In this document: one piece after another, positions 9,787-17,699 of the stretch
Position numbering within the stretch: the first letter of the stretch is position 1
Layout: each line of letters opens with the position of its first letter
Source: Streptomyces sp. V4I2
GTDB lineage: Bacteria > Actinomycetota > Actinomycetes > Streptomycetales > Streptomycetaceae
Assembly: GCF_030817655.1 (NCBI RefSeq)
Contig: NZ_JAUSZM010000003.1
Location: forward strand, 1,984,001-2,048,000
Length of the DNA: 64,000 bases
Direction: 5' to 3'
Position numbers and translations under genes: made by a program
The notes under the pieces: generated by a model
Told to the model about the DNA's origin: nothing
Seen by the model: only the letters and a program-made list of their open reading frames with translations
Database searches by the model: none

Positions 9787-9840
9787 GCCCTCAGGGGCGC
9801 GGGGAACTGCGCGACCAGCCACGACGGACCCGCACACGCT
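9787..9840 (+). repeat. Dispersed Streptomyces intergenic repeat (GGGGCGCGGGGAACTGCGCG type)
   Basis: The gap between the kleisin-like gene and its downstream partner holds GGGGCGCGGGGAACTGCGCG followed by ACCAGCC. I know this element from memory as a short repeat scattered through many Streptomyces intergenic regions. I saw no second copy in this window. It sits inside the operon, so it is probably transcribed. Confidence 0.5.
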
Positions 9841-9854
9841 CACCGGAAGAACCA

Positions 9855-11381
9855 TCAAGCCGCCTCCGTCCGCCCCGCAGCCATCCCCACCGCGTCCAAC
9901 AAGGCGGTCCCCACAATCAGATCGGCCCCACCGAACTCGGGATCGTCCAACTCCACCCCGTCATCCACGGCGAACAACAACTTCTCCTCGCCCTGCCGAT
10001 ACGCCGTACCGACCGGCGGACTGGCCGCATGGACCGCCAACAACGCGACGAGATACGGCAGATCGGCATCCCGACGCCGAGCCTCCGCAAGCAGCCCCGA
10101 AAGCCTCCGCGGCGCATCCGCCGGCAGATCCAGCAGCTCCATCGCGGCAGCGAGTTGCTCCTCGCTGAACCGACTGTCGTCCGGCGTGGCGATGAGATCC
10201 GGCTCCGGCATCTCCGCGCCCAGATGCTCCCGCTCCATCGGCGGCGTCAGCAATATGTCGACAAGGTCACCCACCCGCACCGACACCGGCGTACGCAGCC
10301 CCGTCCCGCTCGCGAAGAACGCGTCGGTGACCCGAACCGCCTGCTCCAGGGGCAGCGGCAGGACCGGCGCGAGCAAATGCCCGTACAGATCCGTCCCCGA
10401 CGTCGTCATCGGCGTGGCGAACGCCTGCCGGTCCTGCTCGGCGCGGAACAGCGGTCCCGCCTCCAGCAGCCGGGACTGCAACTGCGTGTGCCGCCGGATG
10501 CAGTCCTTCACGATGTCCACCAGCTCGGCGGCACGCCGTTTCTGCTCCGGGTCCTCGGACTCGTCGCGCGCCTTGCGGATGTTGGTGAGGATCGCGTTCT
10601 CGTGGCGGTAGCGGTCGGCCACATGGTCGAGGGCCTCGGCGATCATGTCGGGCACGGTGGTGAGCCAGTCCACCGCCCGGACGTTGCGCCGGGTCGCGTC
10701 CAGCGCCCTGCGCAGGGTCTCCGAGTACTGGACCGTGCGGTACCGGGCCTGTTCGGCGGCCAGCTGGGCGTCGGCGAGGCGGCCCCGGCTGATCAGCACC
10801 TCCAACTTGACCTCGGCGGCGATCTGCGCACTGGTGACATCGGTGTCCAGGGCGCCCACGAGGACGTTGACCGCCTCGTCCGTCGTACGGAGATAGACCG
10901 AGCCGCCGGGGCCGGGGACCTCCTCGATCAGCTTGAAGTCGTAGTCGCGGCGCACATACGTGCCGTCCTGCGCGAAGGTGCCGTATACGGCCCGGAAGCC
11001 GCGGTCCACGCTGCCGACGTTGATGAGGTTCTCCAGGACCCAGCGGGCCACCCGCTCATGCTCGGCGACGGGCCGCTGCGGGGCCTGAGCGGCGATGCGC
11101 GGGATGAGCCGGGCGACGATCTGGTCGTGGTCGGCGCCGGTGTCGAAGTCCATGTTCAGAGTGACCAGGTCGATGGCCGCGAGGGCCACCTCCGCCATGC
11201 CGTACACCGAGTACTCGCCCGCGAGGTTGGCCTTGCGTGCGTCGAGGTCGTGCAGCGGCGCGGTGCAGGCGAGCGCGCGCAGCCGCCGCGCCAGTCCCTC
11301 GTCGGCGGCCGGGCCCGGTGCGGGGCGCGGCCCCGCGCTGAGCTGGGGCGGAACGCTGTCCGTCGATGCAGGCGAAGTCAC
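9855..11381 (-). CDS. MukF/MksF/JetA-like (kleisin-type) subunit, first gene of the SMC-like operon, putative
   Basis: Protein of 508 residues if translation starts at the GTG at 11381. The frame stays open to 11444, but codons there end often in A or T, unlike the rest. A TAGTCT hexamer lies 7 nt before the 11381 GTG, so a leaderless message is possible. The chain is mostly helical, with Arg/Glu-rich heptads in the middle (QYSETLRRALDATRRN, ALDHVADRYRHENAIL) and an acidic C-terminal part, as in MukF/MksF. It opens the operon: its stop is followed by the small-partner gene after 109 bp and then the 1542-residue ATPase. No TOPRIM or nuclease motif is visible. Family call is inferred from gene order and architecture. 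Confidence 0.55.
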   Translation of the reverse strand: MTSPASTDSVPPQLSAGPRPAPGPAADEGLARRLRALACTAPLHDLDARKANLAGEYSVYGMAEVALAAIDLVTLNMDFDTGADHDQIVARLIPRIAAQAPQRPVAEHERVARWVLENLINVGSVDRGFRAVYGTFAQDGTYVRRDYDFKLIEEVPGPGGSVYLRTTDEAVNVLVGALDTDVTSAQIAAEVKLEVLISRGRLADAQLAAEQARYRTVQYSETLRRALDATRRNVRAVDWLTTVPDMIAEALDHVADRYRHENAILTNIRKARDESEDPEQKRRAAELVDIVKDCIRRHTQLQSRLLEAGPLFRAEQDRQAFATPMTTSGTDLYGHLLAPVLPLPLEQAVRVTDAFFASGTGLRTPVSVRVGDLVDILLTPPMEREHLGAEMPEPDLIATPDDSRFSEEQLAAAMELLDLPADAPRRLSGLLAEARRRDADLPYLVALLAVHAASPPVGTAYRQGEEKLLFAVDDGVELDDPEFGGADLIVGTALLDAVGMAAGRTEAA

Positions 11382-11459
11382 GGTGCACAGACTAGGTCCT
11401 CGGTCTGACAACGACCCAAACGACGCAGAAGCGGCGGTCGTCACACGGGCCCGACGGCC

Positions 11460-12167
11460 TCAGCCGCCGCCCGTCCCCTCCTCGCCCACCCGCCGCCGGT
11501 AGACCTCGACCACTCGCTCCAGCGAGTCTCCGAGGTACACCGCGAGCAGTTTCTCGGCCTCGCCCTTGTCCCCCGCCTGCAGCGCCCGAAGGATCTGTTG
11601 GTTGCGCGCGAGGTACGGCTCGTGCAGCCGGCGCGGGTCGTCCGCCACGTGGAAGGCGAGGCGCAGTTCGGCGAAGACGCTGCGCATCAGCTCGCTCGTA
11701 CGGTCGCTCTCCGCGAGCGCGACCAGTTCCCGGTGAAAGTGGATATTGGCCGTACCCAGCACTTTCCAGTCACCTTCGCGCGCCGCCCGCTGCCCTTCGG
11801 CCACGGCCTCCGCGAGACGGTCCAGGGCGTACGGCGGCTCGCCGAGTCCCCGTACGACAGCACACTCAACGAGGCCGCGGGTGCGGTAGATGTCCTCCAC
11901 GTCCTCGACGGTCAGCACGCGGACGAAGACGCCCCGGTTCAACTCGTGGACGAGCAGGCGTTCGTGCGTGAGCAGCCGGAACGCCTCGCGCAGCGTGTTG
12001 CGGGAAACGCCGAGCGCACCGCCGATGCTGTCCTCCGACAGCCGGGTGCCGGGCGGGAAGAATCCCTCGGCGATACGGCTCCTGAGGATGTCCGAAACCC
12101 GTTCGGCCGTGCTCGTGCGGCCCAGGAGGGCTCGGTCGTCGGCCAGTCCCGCAAGCTGCTCTGCCAT
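11460..12167 (-). CDS. GntR-family transcriptional regulator, FadR/FCD type
   Basis: Regulator of 235 residues. The N-terminal winged helix is clear (residues about 20-90: [19 protein letters not shown], then [19 protein letters not shown]). The C-terminal all-helical ligand domain carries the metal-binding pattern of FCD proteins ([22 protein letters not shown] with its His residues, RNQQILRAL). Such proteins usually bind an organic acid and repress an adjacent catabolic operon. It is transcribed away from the MFS/5-oxoprolinase operon and shares with it a 203-bp intergenic region that holds a perfect palindrome. It therefore probably senses 5-oxoproline or a related acid. Downstream is the SMC-like operon, whose start is only 78 bp after this stop; a separate promoter there seems likely. 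Confidence 0.88.
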   Translation of the reverse strand: MAEQLAGLADDRALLGRTSTAERVSDILRSRIAEGFFPPGTRLSEDSIGGALGVSRNTLREAFRLLTHERLLVHELNRGVFVRVLTVEDVEDIYRTRGLVECAVVRGLGEPPYALDRLAEAVAEGQRAAREGDWKVLGTANIHFHRELVALAESDRTSELMRSVFAELRLAFHVADDPRRLHEPYLARNQQILRALQAGDKGEAEKLLAVYLGDSLERVVEVYRRRVGEEGTGGG

Positions 12168-12211
12168 GCCCGGAATTCAATCGCAGATACAAGAACGAAA
12201 CAACATGGGTA

Positions 12212-12241
12212 TTGAAGGATCGTTCAACGATCCTCTACCTT
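12212..12241 (+). promoter_or_regulatory. Promoter of the 5-oxoproline operon with a GntR-type operator in its spacer
   Basis: A -35 TTGAAG (12212-12217) and -10 TACCTT (12236-12241) are 18 bp apart. The spacer contains the perfect palindrome GGATCGTTCAACGATCC (12217-12233, 8-bp arms, 1-bp centre). A repressor on this site would block polymerase directly. The divergent GntR gene is the obvious candidate and would probably repress itself too. Inferred from sequence only. Confidence 0.65.
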
Positions 12242-12273
12242 GCTACGAACGGCGCCGTCCCCGCTCGACGACG

Positions 12274-12321
12274 CCTCAGCTTCCGCACGCCTCAGCTTCC
12301 GCACGGCACGGCTTCCGCACG
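12274..12321 (+). repeat. 16-bp tandem repeats in the leader of the MFS gene
   Basis: CCTCAGCTTCCGCACG occurs twice head to tail (12274-12289, 12290-12305), and its last 11 bases recur at 12311-12321. They lie in the untranslated leader between the promoter at 12212-12241 and the MFS start at 12371. Confidence 0.8.
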
Positions 12322-12370
12322 ACACGGCTCACTTCTCACGCATCCTCCGTCCTCCCTCTGCGAGGTGCCC

Positions 12371-13672
12371 ATGAGCACGACCCCTCCACCGCAAGCCCTC
12401 ACCCCCGACGCACAGCCGGCAACGGACGAACGCCCCGACGACGACGGGGCGTTGGCCTGGCTGCGCGCCCTCGGACCGCGTGGCCGACGCGCCTTCGCGG
12501 GCGCGTTCGGCGGCTATGCCCTGGACTCCTACGACTACTTCACGCTGCCACTGAGCATGGTCGCGCTGGCCGCGTACTTCGGCCTGGACAGCGGCCAGAC
12601 CGGCCTGTTCACCACCGTCACCCTCGTGGTCTCCGCGATCGGCGGTGCCCTGGCGGGCGTGCTGGCCGACCGGATCGGCCGCGTCAAGGCACTGATGATC
12701 ACGGTGGTCACCTACGCGGTCTTCACGGTCGCCTGCGGCTTCGCGCCCAACTACGAGACGCTGCTGGTCTTCCGCGCCCTCCAGGGCCTCGGCTTCGGCG
12801 GCGAGTGGGCGGTCGGCGCGATCCTGGTCGCCGAGTACGCGAGCGCCAAGCACCGGGGCCGCACGCTCGGCGCGATCCAGAGTTCCTGGGCCGTCGGCTG
12901 GGCGCTCGCCGCGATCATGTACACGCTGGTCTTCTCGTTCGTCGGCGACGACCTGGCCTGGCGGATCATGTTCTGGACCGGCGCGCTGCCCGCACTGCTG
13001 GTCATCTGGATGCGGCGCCGGGTGCAGGACGCGCCGGAGGCGATCGCCGTACGGGAGCGGAGCACCAAGAAGGGCTCGTTCGCCGCGATCTTCAAGCCCG
13101 GCATGCTGCGCACGACGTTCTTCGCCGTCCTGCTCTCCACCGGCGTCCAGGGCGGCTACTACACCCTCGCCACCTGGGTGCCGACCTACCTGAAGACCGA
13201 GCGCGGCCTGTCCGTCGTCGGCACCGGCGGCTACCTGACCTTCCTGATCTCCGGCGCGTTCCTCGGCTACCTCACCGGCGGCTACCTCACCGACCGGCTG
13301 GGCCGCCGTCGCAACATCTGGCTCTTCGCGCTGCTGTCGGCCCTGTGCATCCTGGCGTACGCGAACATCCCGAGCGGCTCCAACACCCTGCTCCTGGTGC
13401 TCGGTTTCCCGCTCGGGTTCTGTATGTCGGCGATCTTCAGCGGCTTCGGGTCCTTCCTGAGCGAGCTGTACCCGACGGCGATTCGCGGCACGGGGCAGGG
13501 CTTCACGTACAACACCGGCCGCGCGGTCGGCGCCGTCTTCCCGACCACGGTCGGCTTCCTGGCCGACAGCTGGGGTGTGGGCGGCGCGCTGGTCTTCGGC
13601 GCGATCGGTTACGGGATCGCCGCCCTGGCACTGCTCGGGCTGCCGGAGACGCGTGGAAAGGAGCTCGCGTGA
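12371..13672 (+). CDS. MFS transporter of the metabolite:H+ symporter type, likely 5-oxoproline or acidic amino-acid uptake
   Basis: Integral membrane protein of 433 residues with about 12 helices. ATG at 12371 follows GAGGTG. The loop after helix 2 has the MFS signature [14 protein letters not shown] and the second half has a similar TDRLGRRRN loop. The opening [13 protein letters not shown] resembles the sialic-acid/aromatic-acid symporter group. The stop codon overlaps the GTG of the DUF1445 gene (GTGA), so the two are translationally coupled. First gene of an operon running through PxpA, PxpB and PxpC, hence the proposed substrate. The Bacillus ycsF-kip operon also carries a transporter, though of another family. 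Confidence 0.85.
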   Translation: MSTTPPPQALTPDAQPATDERPDDDGALAWLRALGPRGRRAFAGAFGGYALDSYDYFTLPLSMVALAAYFGLDSGQTGLFTTVTLVVSAIGGALAGVLADRIGRVKALMITVVTYAVFTVACGFAPNYETLLVFRALQGLGFGGEWAVGAILVAEYASAKHRGRTLGAIQSSWAVGWALAAIMYTLVFSFVGDDLAWRIMFWTGALPALLVIWMRRRVQDAPEAIAVRERSTKKGSFAAIFKPGMLRTTFFAVLLSTGVQGGYYTLATWVPTYLKTERGLSVVGTGGYLTFLISGAFLGYLTGGYLTDRLGRRRNIWLFALLSALCILAYANIPSGSNTLLLVLGFPLGFCMSAIFSGFGSFLSELYPTAIRGTGQGFTYNTGRAVGAVFPTTVGFLADSWGVGGALVFGAIGYGIAALALLGLPETRGKELA

Positions 13673-14514
13673 ACCGCACGGAACACCGCCCCCTGACCGT
13701 GACCAACGACCTGCCGCTCACTCTCGTCGACGAGCACGCGCACGCGTGGAGCCCGACAGAAGCACGGACGCGCTTCCGCGCAGGGGTCGCGGGCCCCACC
13801 GCGGGGGTCGCGGCGGGCCACACCCAGGTCAACCTGATCTCGGTGCCCGCCGACTGGGCGTACGACATGCTGCTGTTCTGCCAGCGCAACCCCAAGCCCT
13901 GCCCGGTGCTCGACGTCACGGACGCCGGCTCCTGGACCACCGTCCTCGCGGACGGCGCCGACCTGCGCACCGATCTGCCGCGCTACCGGGTGTGGCGGGA
14001 CGGGGAGTTGGCGGACGAGCCGACGGACGTGCGCGCGTACTGGCGCGGGGACCTGGTGTCGTTCCTGATCGGCTGCAGCTTCACCTTCGAGTGGGCGCTG
14101 TCCGGGGCGGGCGTCCCGATCCGGCACATCGAGCAGGGCCGTAACGTCCCGATGTACGTGACCGGCCGCGAGTGCCGTCCGGCGGGCCGGCTGCACGGCC
14201 CGCTGGTGGTGTCCATGCGCCCGGTGCCGCCGGAGCACCTGCCGGCCGCCATCCGGGAGAGCAGCCTGCTCCCGGCGGTGCACGGCAGCCCCGTACACTG
14301 CGGCGACCCGTCGGCGTTGGGCATCGACGACCTCGGGAACCCCGACTTCGGGGAACCGGTGGACGCCGAGCCGGACGACATCCCGGTCTTCTGGGCCTGC
14401 GGTGTGACCCCGCAGGCCGCGGTCATGGCCTCGCGCCCGCCGTTCGCCATCACCCACGCACCCGGCCAGATGTTCCTCACCGACGCCCGCGACGAACAGT
14501 TCCGCGTGGCCTGA
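13669..14514 (+). CDS. DUF1445 protein (YcsI family, D-glutamate cyclase-like putative hydro-lyase)
   Basis: Cytoplasmic protein of 281 residues. GTG start overlaps the preceding stop; GGAAAGGAG lies just upstream. Recognisable family stretches are [45 protein letters not shown] and [10 protein letters not shown]. Established knowledge: the mitochondrial homologue DGLUCY is a D-glutamate cyclase that forms 5-oxo-D-proline, and the Bacillus homologue YcsI sits in the ycsF-kipI-kipA operon. Here it lies just upstream of pxpA, so it probably supplies or isomerises 5-oxoproline for the hydrolase. This bacterial activity is inferred, not shown. Confidence 0.85.
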   Translation: MNRTEHRPLTVTNDLPLTLVDEHAHAWSPTEARTRFRAGVAGPTAGVAAGHTQVNLISVPADWAYDMLLFCQRNPKPCPVLDVTDAGSWTTVLADGADLRTDLPRYRVWRDGELADEPTDVRAYWRGDLVSFLIGCSFTFEWALSGAGVPIRHIEQGRNVPMYVTGRECRPAGRLHGPLVVSMRPVPPEHLPAAIRESSLLPAVHGSPVHCGDPSALGIDDLGNPDFGEPVDAEPDDIPVFWACGVTPQAAVMASRPPFAITHAPGQMFLTDARDEQFRVA

Positions 14515-14541
14515 GAAGGAGTAAGGAGTAGCGAAGGATCC

Positions 14542-15300
14542 ATGACCTCCATCGATCTGAACGCCGACCTGGGCGAGGGCTTCGGCCGCTGGCGGCTGAC
14601 CGACGACGAGCAGCTGCTGGCCGTCGTCACCAGCGCCAACGTGGCCTGCGGCTTCCACGCCGGGGACGCGGCCACCATGCGGCGGGTGTGCGAGCTGGCG
14701 GCCGCGCGCGGGGTACGGATCGGCGCCCAGGTCTCCTACCGGGACCTGGCGGGGTTCGGGCGGCGTGCCATGGACGTGCCGCCCGCCGAACTGGCGGCCG
14801 AGGTGGCCTACCAGATCGGCGCCCTGGAGGTGTTCGCGCGTGCGGCGGGCTCGCGGGTGTCGTACGTCAAGCCGCACGGCGCGCTCTACAACCGCGTCGT
14901 GCACGACGAGGAGCAGGCGGCCGCGGTCGTCGAGGGCGTCCTCCTCGCGGAGGACTCGCTGCCCGTCCTGGGGCTGCCGGGTTCGCGCCTGCTGGAACTG
15001 GCCGGCAAGGCGGGCCTGCCGACCGTCACCGAGGCGTTCGCGGACCGCGCGTACACCGAGGAGGGCACGCTCGTCCCGCGCGGCCGGGACGGCGCCGTGC
15101 TCACCGACCCGGAGGCCGTCGTGGCACGCTCGGTGGACCTGGCCCGTCTCGGCACGGTCACCGCGCACTCCGGGGCGCGCATCGCGGTACGTGCGCGTTC
15201 CCTGTGCCTGCACGGGGACACGCCCGGCGCGGTGGAGCTGGCCCACCGCGTCCGGCAGCGGCTGGAGGCGTCGGGCGTCCGGGTGGAGGCCTTCGTATGA
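14542..15300 (+). CDS. pxpA: 5-oxoprolinase subunit PxpA (LamB/YcsF family)
   Basis: PxpA subunit of the ATP-dependent prokaryotic 5-oxoprolinase, which opens 5-oxoproline to glutamate. 252 residues, full length. Family signatures are IDLNADLGEGFG at the start, NVACGFHAGD, GAQVSYRDLAGFGRR, YVKPHGALYN and the closing LCLHGDTPGAVE. An AAGGAT site precedes the ATG. It follows the DUF1445 gene by 27 bp, and its stop overlaps the start of pxpB (ATGA). Older annotations call this family lactam utilisation protein LamB. Confidence 0.95.
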   Translation: MTSIDLNADLGEGFGRWRLTDDEQLLAVVTSANVACGFHAGDAATMRRVCELAAARGVRIGAQVSYRDLAGFGRRAMDVPPAELAAEVAYQIGALEVFARAAGSRVSYVKPHGALYNRVVHDEEQAAAVVEGVLLAEDSLPVLGLPGSRLLELAGKAGLPTVTEAFADRAYTEEGTLVPRGRDGAVLTDPEAVVARSVDLARLGTVTAHSGARIAVRARSLCLHGDTPGAVELAHRVRQRLEASGVRVEAFV

Positions 15301-15932
15301 GGGCGCTGCCCGTCGGCGACGGCGCTCTGCTGGTCGAGGTGGCCTCGGGCGAGGAGGCCCAGGCCCTGCACGCGGAGTTGCTGCGCCGGCGTGCGGAGGG
15401 CTCGTTGTCGGTCCGCGAGATCGTCCCCGCGGCCCGCACGGTCCTCCTGGACGGCCTCGCCGACCCGGCCCGCCTGGCGTCGGAACTGACCGCCACCCAG
15501 CTCCCGCCCACACCCCCGCGCACGCATGACGTGGTCGAGCTCCCGGTGCGCTACGACGGCCCCGACCTGGCCGACGTCGCTGCCCTGTGGGGTGTCGGTG
15601 AGGCGGAGGTGGCCCGTATCCACGCGAGCACCGAGTTCCGTGTCGCCTTCTGCGGGTTCGCCCCCGGCTTCGGCTACCTCGCCGGCCTGCCGTCGCGCTA
15701 CGACGTCCCGCGCCGGGCCACCCCGCGTACGGCGGTCCCGGCGGGCTCGGTGGGACTGGCGGGCCCGTACACGGGCGTGTACCCGCGCTCGTCGCCGGGT
15801 GGCTGGCAGCTGATCGGCACCACGGATGCCGTGCTGTGGGACCACGCGCGCGTGCCGGCCGCGCTGCTGTCGCCGGGCACGCGCGTGCGCTTCGTTCCCG
15901 TGGGACCGGTGGGACCGGTGGGGGCGCCATGA
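15297..15932 (+). CDS. pxpB: 5-oxoprolinase subunit PxpB (KipI/allophanate hydrolase subunit 1 family)
   Basis: 211 residues. Family motifs include VELPVRYDGPDLADVA, HASTEFRVAFCGFAPGFGYL and PRTAVPAGSVGLAG. Works with PxpC as the ATP-dependent part of 5-oxoprolinase; the Bacillus homologue KipI also inhibits the sporulation kinase KinA. Starts and ends in 4-bp ATGA overlaps with pxpA and pxpC, which points to strict co-translation. It ends with a short GPVGPVGAP repeat. Confidence 0.95.
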   Translation: MRALPVGDGALLVEVASGEEAQALHAELLRRRAEGSLSVREIVPAARTVLLDGLADPARLASELTATQLPPTPPRTHDVVELPVRYDGPDLADVAALWGVGEAEVARIHASTEFRVAFCGFAPGFGYLAGLPSRYDVPRRATPRTAVPAGSVGLAGPYTGVYPRSSPGGWQLIGTTDAVLWDHARVPAALLSPGTRVRFVPVGPVGPVGAP

Positions 15933-16798
15933 CGGACCGCGCGCTGTCCGTCGTACGCGCCGGAGCGCTCACCACCGTCCAGGACCGGGGCCGCCCCGGG
16001 CACGCCCACCTCGGTGTCCCTCACTCCGGCGCGCTGGACGGCCCGGCGGCCGAGCTCGCCAACCGGCTGGTGGGCAATCGCCCCGAGGCGGCCGTCCTGG
16101 AGACCACGCTCAACGGCTGTGCGGTGCGGCCCCGTTCGACGGTCACCGTGGCCGTGGCGGGCGCGCCCTGCCGGGTGACCGTGGACGGCCGCCCGGTCGC
16201 CTGGGGCGCGCCGGTGCGCGTGCCCGCGGGCGCGCTCCTGGACGTCGGAGCGGCCGTCTCCGGAGTACGCAGCTATGTGGCCGTCTCCGGCGGCGTCGCC
16301 GTGGAGCCGGTCCTCTGCAGCCGCTCCACGGACCTCCTGTCGGGTCTCGGCCCGCCGCCGCTCACGGACGGCACGGTGCTGCCCCTGGGGAGCCCCGAAG
16401 TACCTCACGCGCGCGTGGACGTCGCCCCGCAGCCGGCGCCCCCGGCCGAACTCGTCCTGCGCGTGACGGCGGGCCCCCGCGACGACTGGTTCACGGCGGA
16501 AGCCGTACGGACCTTCACTTCCCGCGTCTACCGGGTGTCGTCCGCGAGCAACCGCATCGGGTTGCGCACCGAGGGACCCGCCCTGGAGCGGGCCCGGTCC
16601 GGCGAACTCCCCAGCGAGGGCATGGTGCTGGGGGCCGTCCAGGTCCCGCCCGACGGCAGGCCGGTGGTCTTCCTCGCCGACCACCCGACCACCGGGGGCT
16701 ATCCGGTGATCGCGGTGGTCCGCGCCGCCGACCTTCCGGCCGCCGCCCAGGCGGTACCGGGCACGCCGGTGCGCTTCGTGGCCGTACGCCGCCGGTGA
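15929..16798 (+). CDS. pxpC: 5-oxoprolinase subunit PxpC (KipA/allophanate hydrolase subunit 2 family)
   Basis: 289 residues. Typical stretches are VVRAGALTTVQDRGRPGHAH, GVPHSGALDGPAAELANRLV, SYVAVSGGVAVEPVL, SNRIGLRTEGPAL and the C-terminal FLADHPTTGGYPVIAVV. Completes the PxpABC enzyme. ATG overlaps the pxpB stop. The gene ends inside the first unit of a 29/30-bp tandem repeat and converges with the SGNH hydrolase gene, with only about 33 bp between the likely stop codons. Confidence 0.95.
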   Translation: MTDRALSVVRAGALTTVQDRGRPGHAHLGVPHSGALDGPAAELANRLVGNRPEAAVLETTLNGCAVRPRSTVTVAVAGAPCRVTVDGRPVAWGAPVRVPAGALLDVGAAVSGVRSYVAVSGGVAVEPVLCSRSTDLLSGLGPPPLTDGTVLPLGSPEVPHARVDVAPQPAPPAELVLRVTAGPRDDWFTAEAVRTFTSRVYRVSSASNRIGLRTEGPALERARSGELPSEGMVLGAVQVPPDGRPVVFLADHPTTGGYPVIAVVRAADLPAAAQAVPGTPVRFVAVRRR

Positions 16799-16848
16799 AC
16801 CCCGGGCGGTGTCCGGCTCGCCGGTGAACTCCTAGGCGGCGTCCGGCT
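16790..16848 (+). repeat. Tandem 29/30-bp duplication across the pxpC stop codon
   Basis: Two adjacent near-identical units (16790-16818 and 16819-16848) both read CGCCGGTGAAC, then a few differing bases, then a GGCGGYGTCCGGCT end. The first contains the pxpC stop, the second the stop of the convergent SGNH hydrolase. The duplication lengthened the space between two converging genes. Confidence 0.85.
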
Positions 16849-17699
16849 GGTGCTCCGTCACCGACAGGGTCGCGAGCGCCGCGGACACCGCCGCGGAGGC
16901 CCGCAGGTCGAGCCGGGCGCTCGTCCCGCGCGCGGTGCCGCAACTCGTCGGCCGCAAGGGTCAGGAGCTGCGGCAGCAGGTCGGTGCACCGTCGGGCCAC
17001 CCAGCCGGTGCCGGCGGTGGCGAGCCACCACAGGCTCGCGGACTTGGTGGGCGCCGGGAACTCGGGCTCGGGCGAAGGGGCGGCCCCCATGGCGAGGCCC
17101 CGCTCCGCCAGCAGTGCGTGGAACCGCACGGCCAGCTGCCGGTGCCCCCGCTCGCCGGGGTGCAGCCGGTCCGCGCTCCACATCGCGCGGTCCATGAGCC
17201 ACGCGCCCTCGCAGGCGTGCAGATGCACCGCCCCGTACCGCTCGGACAGCGCGTGCACCACGGCGTTCACCGCCCGCTGCCGCCGGGCCAGCGGGCGGGC
17301 CAGGGCCCCCGGCAGCCCGAGCATCGCCCCGGGGTCCGGCAGACAGGCCGTGAGCAGGACCGCGCCCCGCTCGGTGAGGGCCGAGTACACCGTGTCGAGG
17401 CGTGCGGCGGCGGCCTGGATGTCGAAGGTGCAGCGCAGGGTGTCGTTGACGCCGATGACCACCGATGCGAGGTCGGGCCGCAGCGCCGGCGCGGCGGGCA
17501 GCTGCCTCTCCAGCACGTCCCGGGTCTGCGACCCGCTCACCGCGAGGTTGGTGAACTCCACGGCCTCCACCGGCTCCGCGAGCTCTTCGCCGAGCCCTGC
17601 GGCGAGCAGCGCGGCCCAGCCGCGCCACCCGTCGCCGACGGGATCGCCCACACCTTCGGTCAGCGAGTCGCCGAGGGCCACGAACCGCAGCGGTCTCAT
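16832..17699 (-). CDS. SGNH/GDSL-family hydrolase, with a probable frameshift near its 3' end
   Basis: Esterase/lipase-type hydrolase of about 288 residues. Block I is FVALGDSLTEG (catalytic Ser), the Asn block is VVIGVNDTLR, and block V is SADRLHPGERGH (Asp/His). ATG overlaps the stop of the upstream glycosyltransferase (ATGA). The frame holding all motifs does not stop until 16515, deep inside antisense pxpC. From about 16940 that frame uses many A/T-ending codons. The neighbouring frame instead has all its third positions G or C and ends at a TAG at 16832-16834. A one-base insertion (or two-base loss) in the GCGCGCG run near 16936-16942 explains this; it may be real or a sequencing error. 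Partner role: possibly deacylation of an envelope glycolipid. Confidence 0.75.

Noticed and set aside
4173..11381. Canonical four-gene Wadjet (JetABCD) defence system
   Set aside because: No JetD-like TOPRIM gene on either side and atypical ATPase motifs; kept only as a related architecture.
16515..16831. In-frame 3' extension of the SGNH hydrolase gene into pxpC
   Set aside because: Codon bias collapses after about 16940 and the alternative frame ends properly; better explained by a frameshift.
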